From NCBI GenBank assembly GCA_016179105.1, contig JACOSB010000003.1:1-37976 (forward strand): 37,976 bases of DNA, in the 5' to 3' direction. Below the pieces are notes generated by a model. It saw nothing but the letters and a program-made list of their open reading frames with translations, was not told the DNA's origin and searched no databases. Below, one piece after another: positions 23,725-31,640 of this stretch (position 1 is the stretch's first letter; the number at the start of each line of letters is the position of its first letter). The position numbers and the translations under genes are program-made. The DNA comes from Candidatus Acetothermia bacterium. GTDB taxonomy: Bacteria > Bipolaricaulota > Bipolaricaulia > RBG-16-55-9 > DRXL01.

Positions 23725-24900
23725 TCACAGTTTCACGAACTGTCCCAACAGCAATGCCATCACAAAGCCCACAAACCCAACGAACAGAGCGCCCGCAAAC
23801 CCAACCGCAAAGGGCTTTAAGCCCACACCCTTAAACACTGAAAAGCTCGTGCTCAACCCGACGGCCGCCAATGCTGTTCCCAAGAGATACCGCGAGCCCC
23901 AGACTTCTCCCACTTGAGCTGTCAACCCTTTCCAAGCGTCGCTATTCCAAAGCCCGAGCGCAGCACCATTGTTTTGCAACGTCGCATCGCCCAATGAGCG
24001 CACGAGCGCCATCGCCACGAAGCCTAACACAAAAATGGGGAATAATTTTTTGATGTTGACACTCGTGTTCGCTTCCCCTCTTTGTTTCTTCAGATAATAG
24101 AACGCTAAGAGCGGAACGACTCCGGCCAAGAAGAGATTGCGCGTTAGCTTCGTGACGGTCGCCGCTTTGAGTGCTATCTCGTCTTGGAAAACTTCTTTGT
24201 AAGTAAGTGCTGCGCCGACCACTTGCGAAGTGTCGTGAATCGCCGTTCCCAAAAAGAGCCCGATCTGTTCCGAAGTGTGCAACAGAAAATGAGCAAGATA
24301 GGGATATGAGAGCATGCCCACGAGCCCGAAGAGCGTCACGTTCGCCACAGCGTACGCGACTTCTTTCTCTTCGGCTTTGATCACGGGCGCGGTCGAGACG
24401 ATCGCCGTCACGCCGCAGATGCCCGTGCCGGCGGCTATTAATGTTCCGAGCCGCTCCGGCAATTTTAAGAGCTTATTGAACCAAGCGACAAAGAGAAGTC
24501 CGCTCGCGATGGCGATCATTACGATTGGAATTCCCCATGCTCCCAGCTTCAGCATATCCAAGAAGCTTAGTTTGATCCCGACAAAGATTATGCCGAGTCG
24601 CAAAATCTTTGTCACGCAAAAGTGCAACCCGGGCTTAAAATTTTCCGACAGTCCCACGAGATTGCGAATCAAGAGCCCCGTCAGAATCGCGATCGGGACG
24701 CCGGAGATCGGACTCGCCTTGCCCGTCGGATCTATCCCCTGAAAACTCAAGCTCCAGCGACCGATAAGATCAGAGAGAAACAGTGCAGCCAACATAACCC
24801 CTGCGGCCAACCCCAACCCAGGTAAGAGCTTGAAAATCTCACGTGGTTGCTTGACTCCGAGGACTGCTATGAGCAAACGATTTGATAACGCATTGTTCAT
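23725..24900 (-). CDS. YeiH/UPF0324-family membrane transporter
   Basis: This 391-aa inner-membrane protein has about ten hydrophobic helices and the two family signatures: GTGICGVTAI, followed later by GTAIHDTSQVVGAAL. Members (Pfam family formerly Cons_hypoth698) are annotated as putative sulfate exporters, an assignment inherited from taurine-degrading bacteria and not tested in most lineages. The start ATG is preceded by a weak GGGGTGA about seven bases upstream. It converges with the DUF4399-like gene on the hairpin at 23666-23704. No sulfonate-degradation genes are in the window, so the substrate stays open. Confidence 0.88.
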   Translation of the reverse strand: MNNALSNRLLIAVLGVKQPREIFKLLPGLGLAAGVMLAALFLSDLIGRWSLSFQGIDPTGKASPISGVPIAILTGLLIRNLVGLSENFKPGLHFCVTKILRLGIIFVGIKLSFLDMLKLGAWGIPIVMIAIASGLLFVAWFNKLLKLPERLGTLIAAGTGICGVTAIVSTAPVIKAEEKEVAYAVANVTLFGLVGMLSYPYLAHFLLHTSEQIGLFLGTAIHDTSQVVGAALTYKEVFQDEIALKAATVTKLTRNLFLAGVVPLLAFYYLKKQRGEANTSVNIKKLFPIFVLGFVAMALVRSLGDATLQNNGAALGLWNSDAWKGLTAQVGEVWGSRYLLGTALAAVGLSTSFSVFKGVGLKPFAVGFAGALFVGFVGFVMALLLGQFVKL

Positions 24901-24933
24901 CAGGATGTCACCCCAGAGATCACGGAGAAATCA

Positions 24934-24969
24934 TTCTGTAGGGGCGGTTCGCGAACCGCCCCTACAGAA
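24934..24969. repeat. Perfect 36-bp palindrome (TGTAGGGGC family)
   Basis: The left half ttctgtaggggcggttcg and its exact complement meet at 24951/24952. It is the second full copy of the family and lies 33 bases upstream of the YeiH-type gene start. As RNA it would form an 18-bp hairpin in the leader. Confidence 0.8.
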
Positions 24970-24974
24970 GAATT

Positions 24975-25003
24975 TTCTTGGCGTTCTTGGCGTCTTGGCG
25001 GTT
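24975..25003. repeat. Intergenic CCGCCAAG-type repeat, copy 3 (inverted)
   Basis: Three successive cttggcg units are present, the reverse complement of the copies at 13607 and 22913. The 366-base gap 24901-25266 consists mainly of such repeats; I see no gene in it. Confidence 0.65.
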
Positions 25004-25104
25004 AAGAATTTTAGATAAAGAGCATCGGGCAAGAGAGCCCGCGCGCATCCAGCGTCTTATCAATTTTACAGCGCTCATCTACTTTCATTCCTTTCCTGTT
25101 GACT

Positions 25105-25131
25105 TGGGCAGGGCAAGCCGTGCCCCTACAA
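25105..25131. repeat. Degenerate half-copy of the TGTAGGGGC palindrome, inverted
   Basis: The 3' arm gtgcccctaca is intact, with a partial gggcagggcaagcc arm before it. It lies in the same repeat-filled gap. Confidence 0.45.
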
Positions 25132-25266
25132 AGAATTATAACAAACCCAAGAACTTTCACGAAGAGAGTTTGCAACGCTCCAGCTCCGTCCGTATGCTCT
25201 GCTTCAGATTTACAGACGATGTTCCGCGTCTACTAGAGCGATCGCTACACTTGCTTATGTGTCTGT

Positions 25267-25578
25267 ATGAAACTTAAGATTCAACGCTGGCACAAATCCG
25301 AACCACCGAGCGAGCGCGAGCTGCGCGAAAATTTGGCCGACGAAGGGCTCTCGCCCTACACCTGGTCGAACGCGCCGGGAGAGATTTATGGCAAGCACTA
25401 TCACAACTACGACAAAGTGCTCTACGTTGCCCGCGGCTCGATCACCTGGATTTTCCCAGCGTTAAAACAAGAGTTCGCGACCCGCGCCGGTGATCGCATC
25501 GACTTGCCGAGGGGATTCGTGTACGCCGCGCGCGTTGGCCCTCACGGGGTTATCTGCCTCGAAGCGCATATCGATTGA
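25267..25578 (+). CDS. Small single-domain cupin
   Basis: The 103-aa product is a short cupin beta barrel. The first cupin motif reads GKHYHNYDKVLYVARG, with the H-x-H metal pair in place but Lys where the usual Glu ligand stands. The second motif is represented by AGDRIDLPRGFVYAA, and here the usual His is replaced by Tyr. With two of the usual metal ligands missing, it may bind metal weakly or act as a non-enzymatic sensor or isomerase-like protein. No clear ribosome binding site precedes the ATG. It stands alone between a repeat-filled gap and the phosphonate transporter promoter, so context does not assign a role. Confidence 0.72.
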   Translation: MKLKIQRWHKSEPPSERELRENLADEGLSPYTWSNAPGEIYGKHYHNYDKVLYVARGSITWIFPALKQEFATRAGDRIDLPRGFVYAARVGPHGVICLEAHID

Positions 25579-25626
25579 CTTCCTTTTGTATCTGATAGGC
25601 GAAGATAGATGAGCCAATGCGAAAAG

Positions 25627-25656
25627 TTGACACGAGGGCCGGGTTGACGATATGAT
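25627..25656 (+). promoter_or_regulatory. Strong promoter of the phn-type transporter operon
   Basis: A perfect TTGACA (25627-25632) and TATGAT (25651-25656) are 18 bases apart. The start near 25663 leaves a leader of about 41 nt with AGGAGGT at 25690-25696. I saw no obvious PhoB-box repeat. Confidence 0.65.
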
Positions 25657-25703
25657 GACATAGCGAAAACCATCTCACCAAAAATCTACAGGAGGTTCAG
25701 AGT

Positions 25704-26717
25704 ATGAGGTCTCGTCGGAGTCGTGTGGTCAGCCTGGTCGGATTGCTCATTGTGGGCATTGCCCTCGGTAGTTTGACTGTCGGTTTAACCGCTGTTTCTC
25801 AAGGAACTTTGGTTCCCTCTAAATTAACAGTTGTCATGGTGCCTTCGCGCCCCACCACGGTTTTACAGCCTTCAGTTGAGGGCTTAGCAAAGCTTCTGCT
25901 TGCCTATATTCAAGCCAACGGCTTCCCACAAGTACAATCAGTGGAAGCTGTCGTCCCAGCGTCCTACCCCGCGACTATCGAGACGCTCGGCACCGCCAAA
26001 GCGCATGTAGGCCTCCTTGGCCCTGAACAAATCGTGCAGGTTATCGATCAATATGGTTCCATTCCCATCAACGTGACCGTACGCAACGGCAGCCAACGCT
26101 ATCGAAGCCAGTTTATGGTCAACACGAGCAGCCCATTGTCTACCATGGACGATTTCGTCACTGCTGTTAAGAGTGGCCAAACTATTAAGTTCAGCTACGG
26201 CGGCAGCGCAAGCAGCACGAGCGGCTTCCTCTTCCCGTGCAAAACCCTCAAGGATAACGGGATTCTGCCCGCGAATTTCAACAATTTCAAGACGATTCAT
26301 GCTGCTAATCACCAAGCTTCTGCGGTTGCCGTATATAAGGGCGATGTGAACGTCGGCGTTGCTTTTGAAGGTGTCGAAACGAGCTTGGATTCCGACAATA
26401 GCAAAAAAGAGCTTGGCTGGAACCCCGGTGATGCTTTGCCTAGCACACACATTGTGAAGATCGGCTACAGCAGCTGGATTCCCAATGACGGCATCGTCGT
26501 CATTAAGGAACTCGATCCCGGCTTGGCTAAGGTCATCAAGCAAGGCTTCGTAGAAATCTTGAAGACAGCCGATGGCAAAAAGTTTGGGAACGATGCCCTC
26601 AACGCAACCGGATTTGTGAGAGCACCGGATGACTACGACATGATCAACGCACTCAAAGCAGTCCGTGTGGTCGTGAATGAGATCACGCCTAAGGCAGCCG
26701 ACTGCGACAGACAGTGA
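25704..26717 (+). CDS. phnD: Phosphonate/phosphite-type ABC transporter substrate-binding protein
   Basis: The 337-aa periplasmic protein captures a phosphorus oxyanion or phosphonate and delivers it to the PhnE-type permease. A signal sequence (VVSLVGLLIVGIALGSL) leads into a PhnD-type two-lobe domain with VMVPSRP, ANGFPQVQSVEAVVPASY, HVGLLGPEQ, and a Ser/Gly/Thr-rich pocket segment FSYGGSASSTSGFLFP. AGGAGGT lies seven bases before the ATG. The lack of any C-P lyase or phosphite dehydrogenase gene nearby leaves the ligand undetermined among phosphonates, phosphite and hypophosphite. It is the first gene of the operon and is separated from the ATPase by a hairpin. Confidence 0.85.
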   Translation: MRSRRSRVVSLVGLLIVGIALGSLTVGLTAVSQGTLVPSKLTVVMVPSRPTTVLQPSVEGLAKLLLAYIQANGFPQVQSVEAVVPASYPATIETLGTAKAHVGLLGPEQIVQVIDQYGSIPINVTVRNGSQRYRSQFMVNTSSPLSTMDDFVTAVKSGQTIKFSYGGSASSTSGFLFPCKTLKDNGILPANFNNFKTIHAANHQASAVAVYKGDVNVGVAFEGVETSLDSDNSKKELGWNPGDALPSTHIVKIGYSSWIPNDGIVVIKELDPGLAKVIKQGFVEILKTADGKKFGNDALNATGFVRAPDDYDMINALKAVRVVVNEITPKAADCDRQ

Positions 26718-26744
26718 TCGCATTCTGAAATAAAAAAAGACGGC

Positions 26745-26774
26745 AGGGAGACAGGGTGAACGCTCTGTCTCCCT
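26745..26774 (+). other. Intercistronic hairpin between phnD and phnC
   Basis: agggagacag (26745-26754) and its perfect complement ctgtctccct (26765-26774) flank a 10-nt loop. No U-run follows, so it more probably protects the 3' end of the binding-protein message or partly attenuates the operon. It contains the alternative GTG start (26756) of the ATPase and would mask its AGGGAG. Confidence 0.6.
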
Positions 26775-26788
26775 CGCTTCTTCCAGTA

Positions 26789-27571
26789 ATGGCCACTCCC
26801 ATTCTGAGCATCAAGAACTTCTCGGTTGTTTACCCATCTGCTCGCGGCGTCAAAGCGCTCGACAATATCAATCTTGAAATCAATCAAGGCGAGCTGGTAG
26901 TCATCGCCGGAGTTTCCGGTTCGGGGAAATCGACGCTCTTGCGCTCGGTCAATCGCTTGACCGAGAATGACCGTGCTCAGATGACGGGCAGCGTTGTTTT
27001 TGATGGAACTGATGTTCTGAATGCATCGAGTAAGCAACTGCGCCAAATTCGCTCGCACATTGGATTTATCTTTCAAGAGTATAACGTCGTCGAGCGCTTG
27101 CCGATCCTCACGAACGTATTGACTGGGACTCTGTCTAAAACGGGTTTTTGGGCCTCCCAGTTTGGAATTTTTAAAGAAGAAAATAAGACTTTATCCCATC
27201 AGTCACTCGTTCGCGTCGGAATTGATCAGAAGCGCCACAGTGATCGTGCGAGCAATCTCTCCGGTGGGCAAAAGCAACGCGTCGGCATCGCTCGTGCTCT
27301 ATTACAAAAACCAAGGCTGATACTCGCTGACGAGCCCGTTGCTTCGCTCGACCCGATTACTGCGAATCTGGTCATGAATATTTTCAAAAAAATCAACGAA
27401 GAAGAAGGCATCACGACGATCATCAATTTGCACGACCCAGTGCTCACTTTCAAATACGGGAGACGCATTATCGGCATGAAGCAGGGCAAACTTATTTACG
27501 ACAAACCCATCGAGGCCATCAACCGAGCAACGTTCGAGGAAGACATCTATGGACGGCCGGACGCTGAGTAG
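26789..27571 (+). CDS. phnC: Phosphonate/phosphite-type ABC transporter ATPase
   Basis: The 260-aa ATPase powers the importer. Walker A is GVSGSGKST (residues 41-49), the ABC signature LSGGQKQRVGIARAL, and Walker B LILADEPVASLD, followed by the H-loop in IINLHDP. I chose ATG 26789 because PhnC proteins begin close to ILSIKNFSVVYP. It has no visible ribosome binding site. A GTG at 26756 has AGGGAG but lies inside the hairpin loop, and either start is possible. The end overlaps phnE by 23 bases, a sign of translational coupling. Confidence 0.9.
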   Translation: MATPILSIKNFSVVYPSARGVKALDNINLEINQGELVVIAGVSGSGKSTLLRSVNRLTENDRAQMTGSVVFDGTDVLNASSKQLRQIRSHIGFIFQEYNVVERLPILTNVLTGTLSKTGFWASQFGIFKEENKTLSHQSLVRVGIDQKRHSDRASNLSGGQKQRVGIARALLQKPRLILADEPVASLDPITANLVMNIFKKINEEEGITTIINLHDPVLTFKYGRRIIGMKQGKLIYDKPIEAINRATFEEDIYGRPDAE

Positions 27572-29147
27572 GCGAGGCCTCGGCAGATGGGGTAGCTGGA
27601 CGCTGCTTGGGCGAAGCCTCTTTATCCTGAGCTTGCTTGTTGCTTATGTCTTGGCTTTCCGAGCCGTAGAATTTGATCCGGCTAATATTCTTCAAAACCT
27701 TCATCACCTCCGTAATCTGCTGGGCAAGATGTATCCGCCGGATTTTTCCCACTTCGACCAGTTAATCCGCCCGCTTATACAGACTCTGCAAATCTCGTTC
27801 TTAGGAACTCTCTTCGGAGCGCTTCTGGCTATTCCGCTAGTCGCCTTTGGCACCCAGGTGGTGATTCGGAATCCATGGATTTATTGGCCTATTCGCTCTT
27901 TGATGAATCTGCTACGCACTGTGCCCGATCTGGTCTATGCCGTGCTCTTTGTTGTAGCCTTTGGGTACGATCATGGACCGTTGGCTGGTATGGTTGCACT
28001 CTCCGTCTTTTCCTGTTCCATCATCGCAAAGCTTGCATCCGAATCAGCCGATAATATCAATAGACGGCCCATCGAGGCGATCGAAGCGACCGGCGCGAGT
28101 AAATTTCAAGTCATTCGCTACGCGGTCATACCCCAGTTGCTGCCGGCGTTCATCGATCACACGATTTATGTCTTTGAGCTCAACGTCCGTGTGGCTGCCG
28201 TGATGGGCTACGTCGGAGCCGGAGGCATTGGCCAGCAACTCCTCACGCAACTAGATTTACTCAAGTACGATACGGTGTTCGCGATCATCTTAACCATCTT
28301 CGCACTCGTGGTGGTGATCGACTTTGTGGGCAATCGCATCCGTGACGCGCTCTTGCATGGCTTGCGCATGCCGTTTCCAGTCCAAGTGCTCACTTGGGTC
28401 GCATTGGGATGGACCGCCGTTTGGTCTCTTCTCTCTCTGGATGTCAATCCTGAGCGTGTTCTCATAGGCCTGGGATACTTGAAGAACCTCCTCTGGGCCA
28501 TCGTGAGCAGCCCAGCGATGGAATTTTTTAACATCAGCATCAGCCGCATGTGGGAGTCGTTGTTGATCGCCTTTGTGGGGACGACCTTGAGCTTCATACT
28601 CGCTTTCCCGTTGGGCTTCTTGGCCTCGCGTAAGTACACGGGCATCCCTTCTCAAGTGGCATTTTGGGTGAAACAGATTCCAGGCGCCATTCGGGCTTTT
28701 CCTGAATTGATCTTGGCGATCTTTTTCATTGCTAGTTTCGGCCCGGGCCCTCTACCCGGAGTGCTCGCGATTGCGATTCACTCCATCGGGATGCTCGGCA
28801 AGATGAACGCTGAGGCTGTCGAAAAAATTCGCAAAGAACAAGTGGAAGCCCTCCAAGCTACGGGAGCCAATCGTGCTCAAGTCTTTCGCTTTGGCATATT
28901 GCCCCAAGTCTTACCGGAGTTCTTGGCGCTAGCCATTTATCGCTTCGAGATCAACGTGCGCGCTTCTACCGTCTTGGGCATCGTAGGAGCCGGAGGCATC
29001 GGGATGCTCATCAATGAAGCTCTTCAACTAAGGCAGTGGAACATCATCGGATTGTGCTTGCTGGTTATCATTCCGGTCGTGATCGTGATTGACTTTATCA
29101 GCGAGCGTATCCGCCGAAAACTGATCGAAGGCTCTCATTCTGCTTAA
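27549..29147 (+). CDS. phnE: Double-length PhnE-type permease (two fused permease domains)
   Basis: At 532 aa it is twice the usual size and has two consecutive PhnE units on one chain. Each has a leading helix, about five further membrane segments and a cytoplasmic EAA loop that docks on the ATPase: EAIEATGAS at residues 176-184 and EALQATGAN at 433-441, each followed by a VGAGGIG segment 45-50 residues later. Many phn and ptx operons encode two separate permeases, and fused ones are known, so this gene probably supplies the whole membrane pore. It overlaps phnC by 23 bases. A gap of 85 bases separates it from the HAD gene. Confidence 0.88.
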   Translation: MDGRTLSRRGLGRWGSWTLLGRSLFILSLLVAYVLAFRAVEFDPANILQNLHHLRNLLGKMYPPDFSHFDQLIRPLIQTLQISFLGTLFGALLAIPLVAFGTQVVIRNPWIYWPIRSLMNLLRTVPDLVYAVLFVVAFGYDHGPLAGMVALSVFSCSIIAKLASESADNINRRPIEAIEATGASKFQVIRYAVIPQLLPAFIDHTIYVFELNVRVAAVMGYVGAGGIGQQLLTQLDLLKYDTVFAIILTIFALVVVIDFVGNRIRDALLHGLRMPFPVQVLTWVALGWTAVWSLLSLDVNPERVLIGLGYLKNLLWAIVSSPAMEFFNISISRMWESLLIAFVGTTLSFILAFPLGFLASRKYTGIPSQVAFWVKQIPGAIRAFPELILAIFFIASFGPGPLPGVLAIAIHSIGMLGKMNAEAVEKIRKEQVEALQATGANRAQVFRFGILPQVLPEFLALAIYRFEINVRASTVLGIVGAGGIGMLINEALQLRQWNIIGLCLLVIIPVVIVIDFISERIRRKLIEGSHSA

Positions 29148-29232
29148 GATAGAGCCACAGATTCTCTGTCACTGTAAGGGAGAACCTCTGTGTTCGCCCG
29201 GGGCAGAGTAAAGAAAGGGACTGTACTCAATC

Positions 29233-29991
29233 ATGAAGAAGATGAAAGTTCGCGTGATTTTTTTTGATTTAGACGGCACGCTCGTCTGGGTGCCCGGCAA
29301 TAGCCAAGCTGAATGGATTGCCAAAACGCTCAAAGATTTCGGTTTCTCACCAGCGACGGAAGCTCTGGAACGAGCGTATCATATATCGGAGAAGCGCTGG
29401 CAAGAAACAGTTCGCCCTACGAAAGGATTCACGAGCGAATCGTTCACAGAATGGAATCGCATAATCTTGGAAGAGCTAGAGATCAAGGGCAACTTGGCAG
29501 AGATCGCCAAGCAAATCCAACGATATTGGAACAACCCGGCCGATCAGCTCTTTACCGATGTGCCCGAAACGCTGGAAACCCTTCGACGCCAAGATATTCG
29601 TTTAGGCATCGTTACGCATCGGCCCTCGGAAGGGATCGATTACTTTCTGAAAAAGCACGGGCTTGCTCCGTATTTTGAGTGGAAAGCGAATCCTAATTCT
29701 AAAGCTCCTCACGGCAAACTCGACAAAACCCTTTGGGAGCCACTCCTAAGATCAGCCAGCGTAAGCCCGGACCAAGCCCTTCACGTTGGTGATGATTTCG
29801 AGACCGATGTGCGCGGCGCGCGACGCGCCGGGTTGCACGCTATCTGGCTCGACCGCACCGAACTCGCTGGAAAACTTTATCCCGGACGGCTCACACTGAC
29901 AGCACCGACAGAGCACGCTCCTGCGCACGAGCAGCCCTGCGCGCGCATCGGCAACCTCAAGCAACTCACAGAACTCGTCCAAGCGATCTGA
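29233..29991 (+). CDS. HAD-superfamily phosphatase (subfamily IA-like)
   Basis: The 252-aa protein has all four HAD motifs: FFDLDGTL (nucleophile Asp), VTHRP in place of the usual Ser/Thr loop, a Lys in NSKAPHGKLDKTLW, and VGDDFETDVRGARRAG. A helical cap lies between motifs I and II. It probably removes phosphate from a small metabolite. Position downstream of a phosphonate-type importer raises phosphonoacetaldehyde hydrolase as an idea, but I see nothing that marks the cap as PhnX-type, so I leave the substrate open. The ribosome binding site is weak (AAAGGGA about 14 bases away), and an in-frame ATG follows three codons later. Confidence 0.82.
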   Translation: MKKMKVRVIFFDLDGTLVWVPGNSQAEWIAKTLKDFGFSPATEALERAYHISEKRWQETVRPTKGFTSESFTEWNRIILEELEIKGNLAEIAKQIQRYWNNPADQLFTDVPETLETLRRQDIRLGIVTHRPSEGIDYFLKKHGLAPYFEWKANPNSKAPHGKLDKTLWEPLLRSASVSPDQALHVGDDFETDVRGARRAGLHAIWLDRTELAGKLYPGRLTLTAPTEHAPAHEQPCARIGNLKQLTELVQAI

Positions 29992-30009
29992 TATATAGTA
30001 GTGAGAAGT

Positions 30010-30423
30010 ATGAAGCCCAAGCGAGTTATTTTTGTTTGTATCGGTAATTCTTGCCGGAGCCAGATGGCCGAAGGTTTTTTGAGACACTATGCCCGCGAGC
30101 GCAAGCTCGCTCTCGAAGTGCACAGCGGCGGCACGCGTCCAGAGGGCTACGTGCACCCGCTCGCAATCCAAGCGATGGCCGAGAAGGGCATCGACATTTC
30201 ACCTCATAAATCTAAAGGGATTCAGCCCGCAGAACTAGCTAAGTTCGATTACGTCATCAGCATGGGCTGCTCGGACAAAGAGGTCTGCCCGGTCAATTTT
30301 CACGGAGTCAGCCGCGATTGAGCAATTGCAGACCCAATCGGACATCCGATCGAATTTTACAGAAATGTGCGCGATGAGATTGAGAAGAACGTGTTAGCAC
30401 TCCTGGATGAATTCACAACTTAA
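30010..30423 (+). pseudogene. arsC: ArsC-type arsenate reductase with an in-frame TGA
   Basis: The frame codes 103 residues of a low-molecular-weight phosphatase-fold arsenate reductase of the thioredoxin-coupled kind. It has the P-loop CIGNSCR (Cys10 to Arg16), then Cys87 and Cys93 in MGCSDKEVCP, the three redox cysteines. A TGA at 30319-30321 follows VSRD. The same frame then continues for 33 sense codons with DPIGHPIEFYRNVRDEIE to a TAA at 30421-30423, giving a normal 137-aa protein. Homologues have Trp at the TGA position (as in HWGFDDPAG of Staphylococcus ArsC), so a TGG to TGA change is the simple explanation. The C-terminal helix is lost if TGA terminates. Its stop overlaps that of tgt on the other strand. 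Confidence 0.75.
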
Positions 30424-31637
30424 GCTTTCAGCCATTCATTTTTGAGCTCCTTCAAAGTCCCGTTCGCTATCGCAGCCCGAATCTCTTCCATCAGTTTCTC
30501 TAAAAAGCGCAAGTTGTGAAGCGTCGCCAAGCGCATCGCCAACGGTTCTCGGGCTTTGAAGAGATGCTGCAAGTATGCCCGCGAGTGATGCTGGCACGTA
30601 TAGCAATCGCAGGAAGGGTCAATGGGATTAGAGTCTTGGCGATGCTGGCTGTTATAGATATTGAGCTGAAAGTCTTCACTCTCTCTACAAAGCAACCAGC
30701 CTGTGCGGCCTTGCCGAGTTGGTGCAACGCAGTCAAAGGTGTCAATGCCACGCTCGACGGCCTCGAAAATATCTTCGATCGTGCCGATGCCGAGCAAATG
30801 CACCGGCTTCTCTGGAGGCAGCAAGGGCATCGTCCATTCCAAGACTTGGTGCATCTCTCGTTTGGATTTTCCAAGCGAGCCGCCGATCGCGATGCCGTCA
30901 AACTTCAGATTTGCGATAAACTTGGCGCTCTCGAATCTCAAATCTTGATACGCTCCGCCTTGGACAATTCCATAAATTGCTTGAGGGGAGGCTTGCGCAC
31001 TTTTTCCCCGGAAAGCGTCGAGCGCACGCTTGGCCCAGCGATGCGTGCGCTCCATCGCGCGGCGCGTGTACTCGTAATCGTGTAACGGCGAAGTGCATTC
31101 GTCCAGCACTAAGATGATGTCCGCGCCGAGCTTGCGTTGAATTTCTATCACGCTCTCGGGAGTGAATTTTCGTTTCGAGCCGTCGATGTGCGAACGGAAC
31201 TCGACTCCCTCTTCGCTGAGTTTTACTAGGGATTCACCGCGTGCAGCTGGATGCAAATGTCCTCCGGGATCTTGCTCTTCGGGAAAGATCGAGGCGATCT
31301 TGCCGACGCCGTGCTCGTTGCCCGCACCTAAGCTAAAGACTTGAAAGCCGCCGGAGTCGGTCATCATCGGACCGTTCCAGCCCATAAAGCGATGCAAGCC
31401 GCCCATCTGAGCGATGAGGTCTTCGCCGGGGCGCAAGTGCAAATGATAGGTGTTAGCAATAATCACTTGAGTGCCGATCGTCTTCAAGTCATCGGGCGCG
31501 ATCGCTTTCACCGACGCTTGCGTGCCGACGGCGACGAATGCAGGCGTCTTGATCACACCGTGCGGAGTTTGATAAATTCCGAGACGCGCCTGTGTCTTTT
31601 GGTCTCGGTGAGTGACTGTGAAAACAAATTCAGACAT
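30420..31637 (-). CDS. tgt: tRNA-guanine transglycosylase
   Basis: Tgt exchanges the wobble guanine of GUN-anticodon tRNAs for a 7-deazaguanine base. The 405-aa protein has DSGGFQVFSL (catalytic Asp), VLDECTS, VQGG, the nucleophile Asp in DTFDCVAPTR, and the zinc site CDCYTC with a distal His. In the substrate-pocket loop the familiar GLAVGE of preQ1-using enzymes is replaced by a shorter GGSLGKS, and RTGWLLC replaces the usual RNG motif. It starts 3 bases after the stop of the queuosine-salvage gene, so the two are co-translated. I infer that it may accept salvaged queuine rather than preQ1. Confidence 0.94.
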   Translation of the reverse strand: MSEFVFTVTHRDQKTQARLGIYQTPHGVIKTPAFVAVGTQASVKAIAPDDLKTIGTQVIIANTYHLHLRPGEDLIAQMGGLHRFMGWNGPMMTDSGGFQVFSLGAGNEHGVGKIASIFPEEQDPGGHLHPAARGESLVKLSEEGVEFRSHIDGSKRKFTPESVIEIQRKLGADIILVLDECTSPLHDYEYTRRAMERTHRWAKRALDAFRGKSAQASPQAIYGIVQGGAYQDLRFESAKFIANLKFDGIAIGGSLGKSKREMHQVLEWTMPLLPPEKPVHLLGIGTIEDIFEAVERGIDTFDCVAPTRQGRTGWLLCRESEDFQLNIYNSQHRQDSNPIDPSCDCYTCQHHSRAYLQHLFKAREPLAMRLATLHNLRFLEKLMEEIRAAIANGTLKELKNEWLKA

Positions 31638-31640
31638 AGC

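Noticed and set aside
26756..27571. GTG at 26756 as the phnC start
   Set aside because: It lies in the loop of a 10-bp hairpin that sequesters its AGGGAG, and it adds 11 residues not seen in the family. It is kept as an alternative.
29233..29991. Phosphonoacetaldehyde hydrolase (PhnX) identity for the HAD gene
   Set aside because: Only the shared HAD motifs are visible. Proximity to a phn-type transporter is not enough, and no PhnX cap signature was recognised.
30319..30321. Selenocysteine or genome-wide TGA=Trp recoding at the arsC TGA
   Set aside because: No hairpin resembling a SECIS element is evident directly after it, the homologous residue is Trp rather than Cys, and TGA ends several normal genes in the window.
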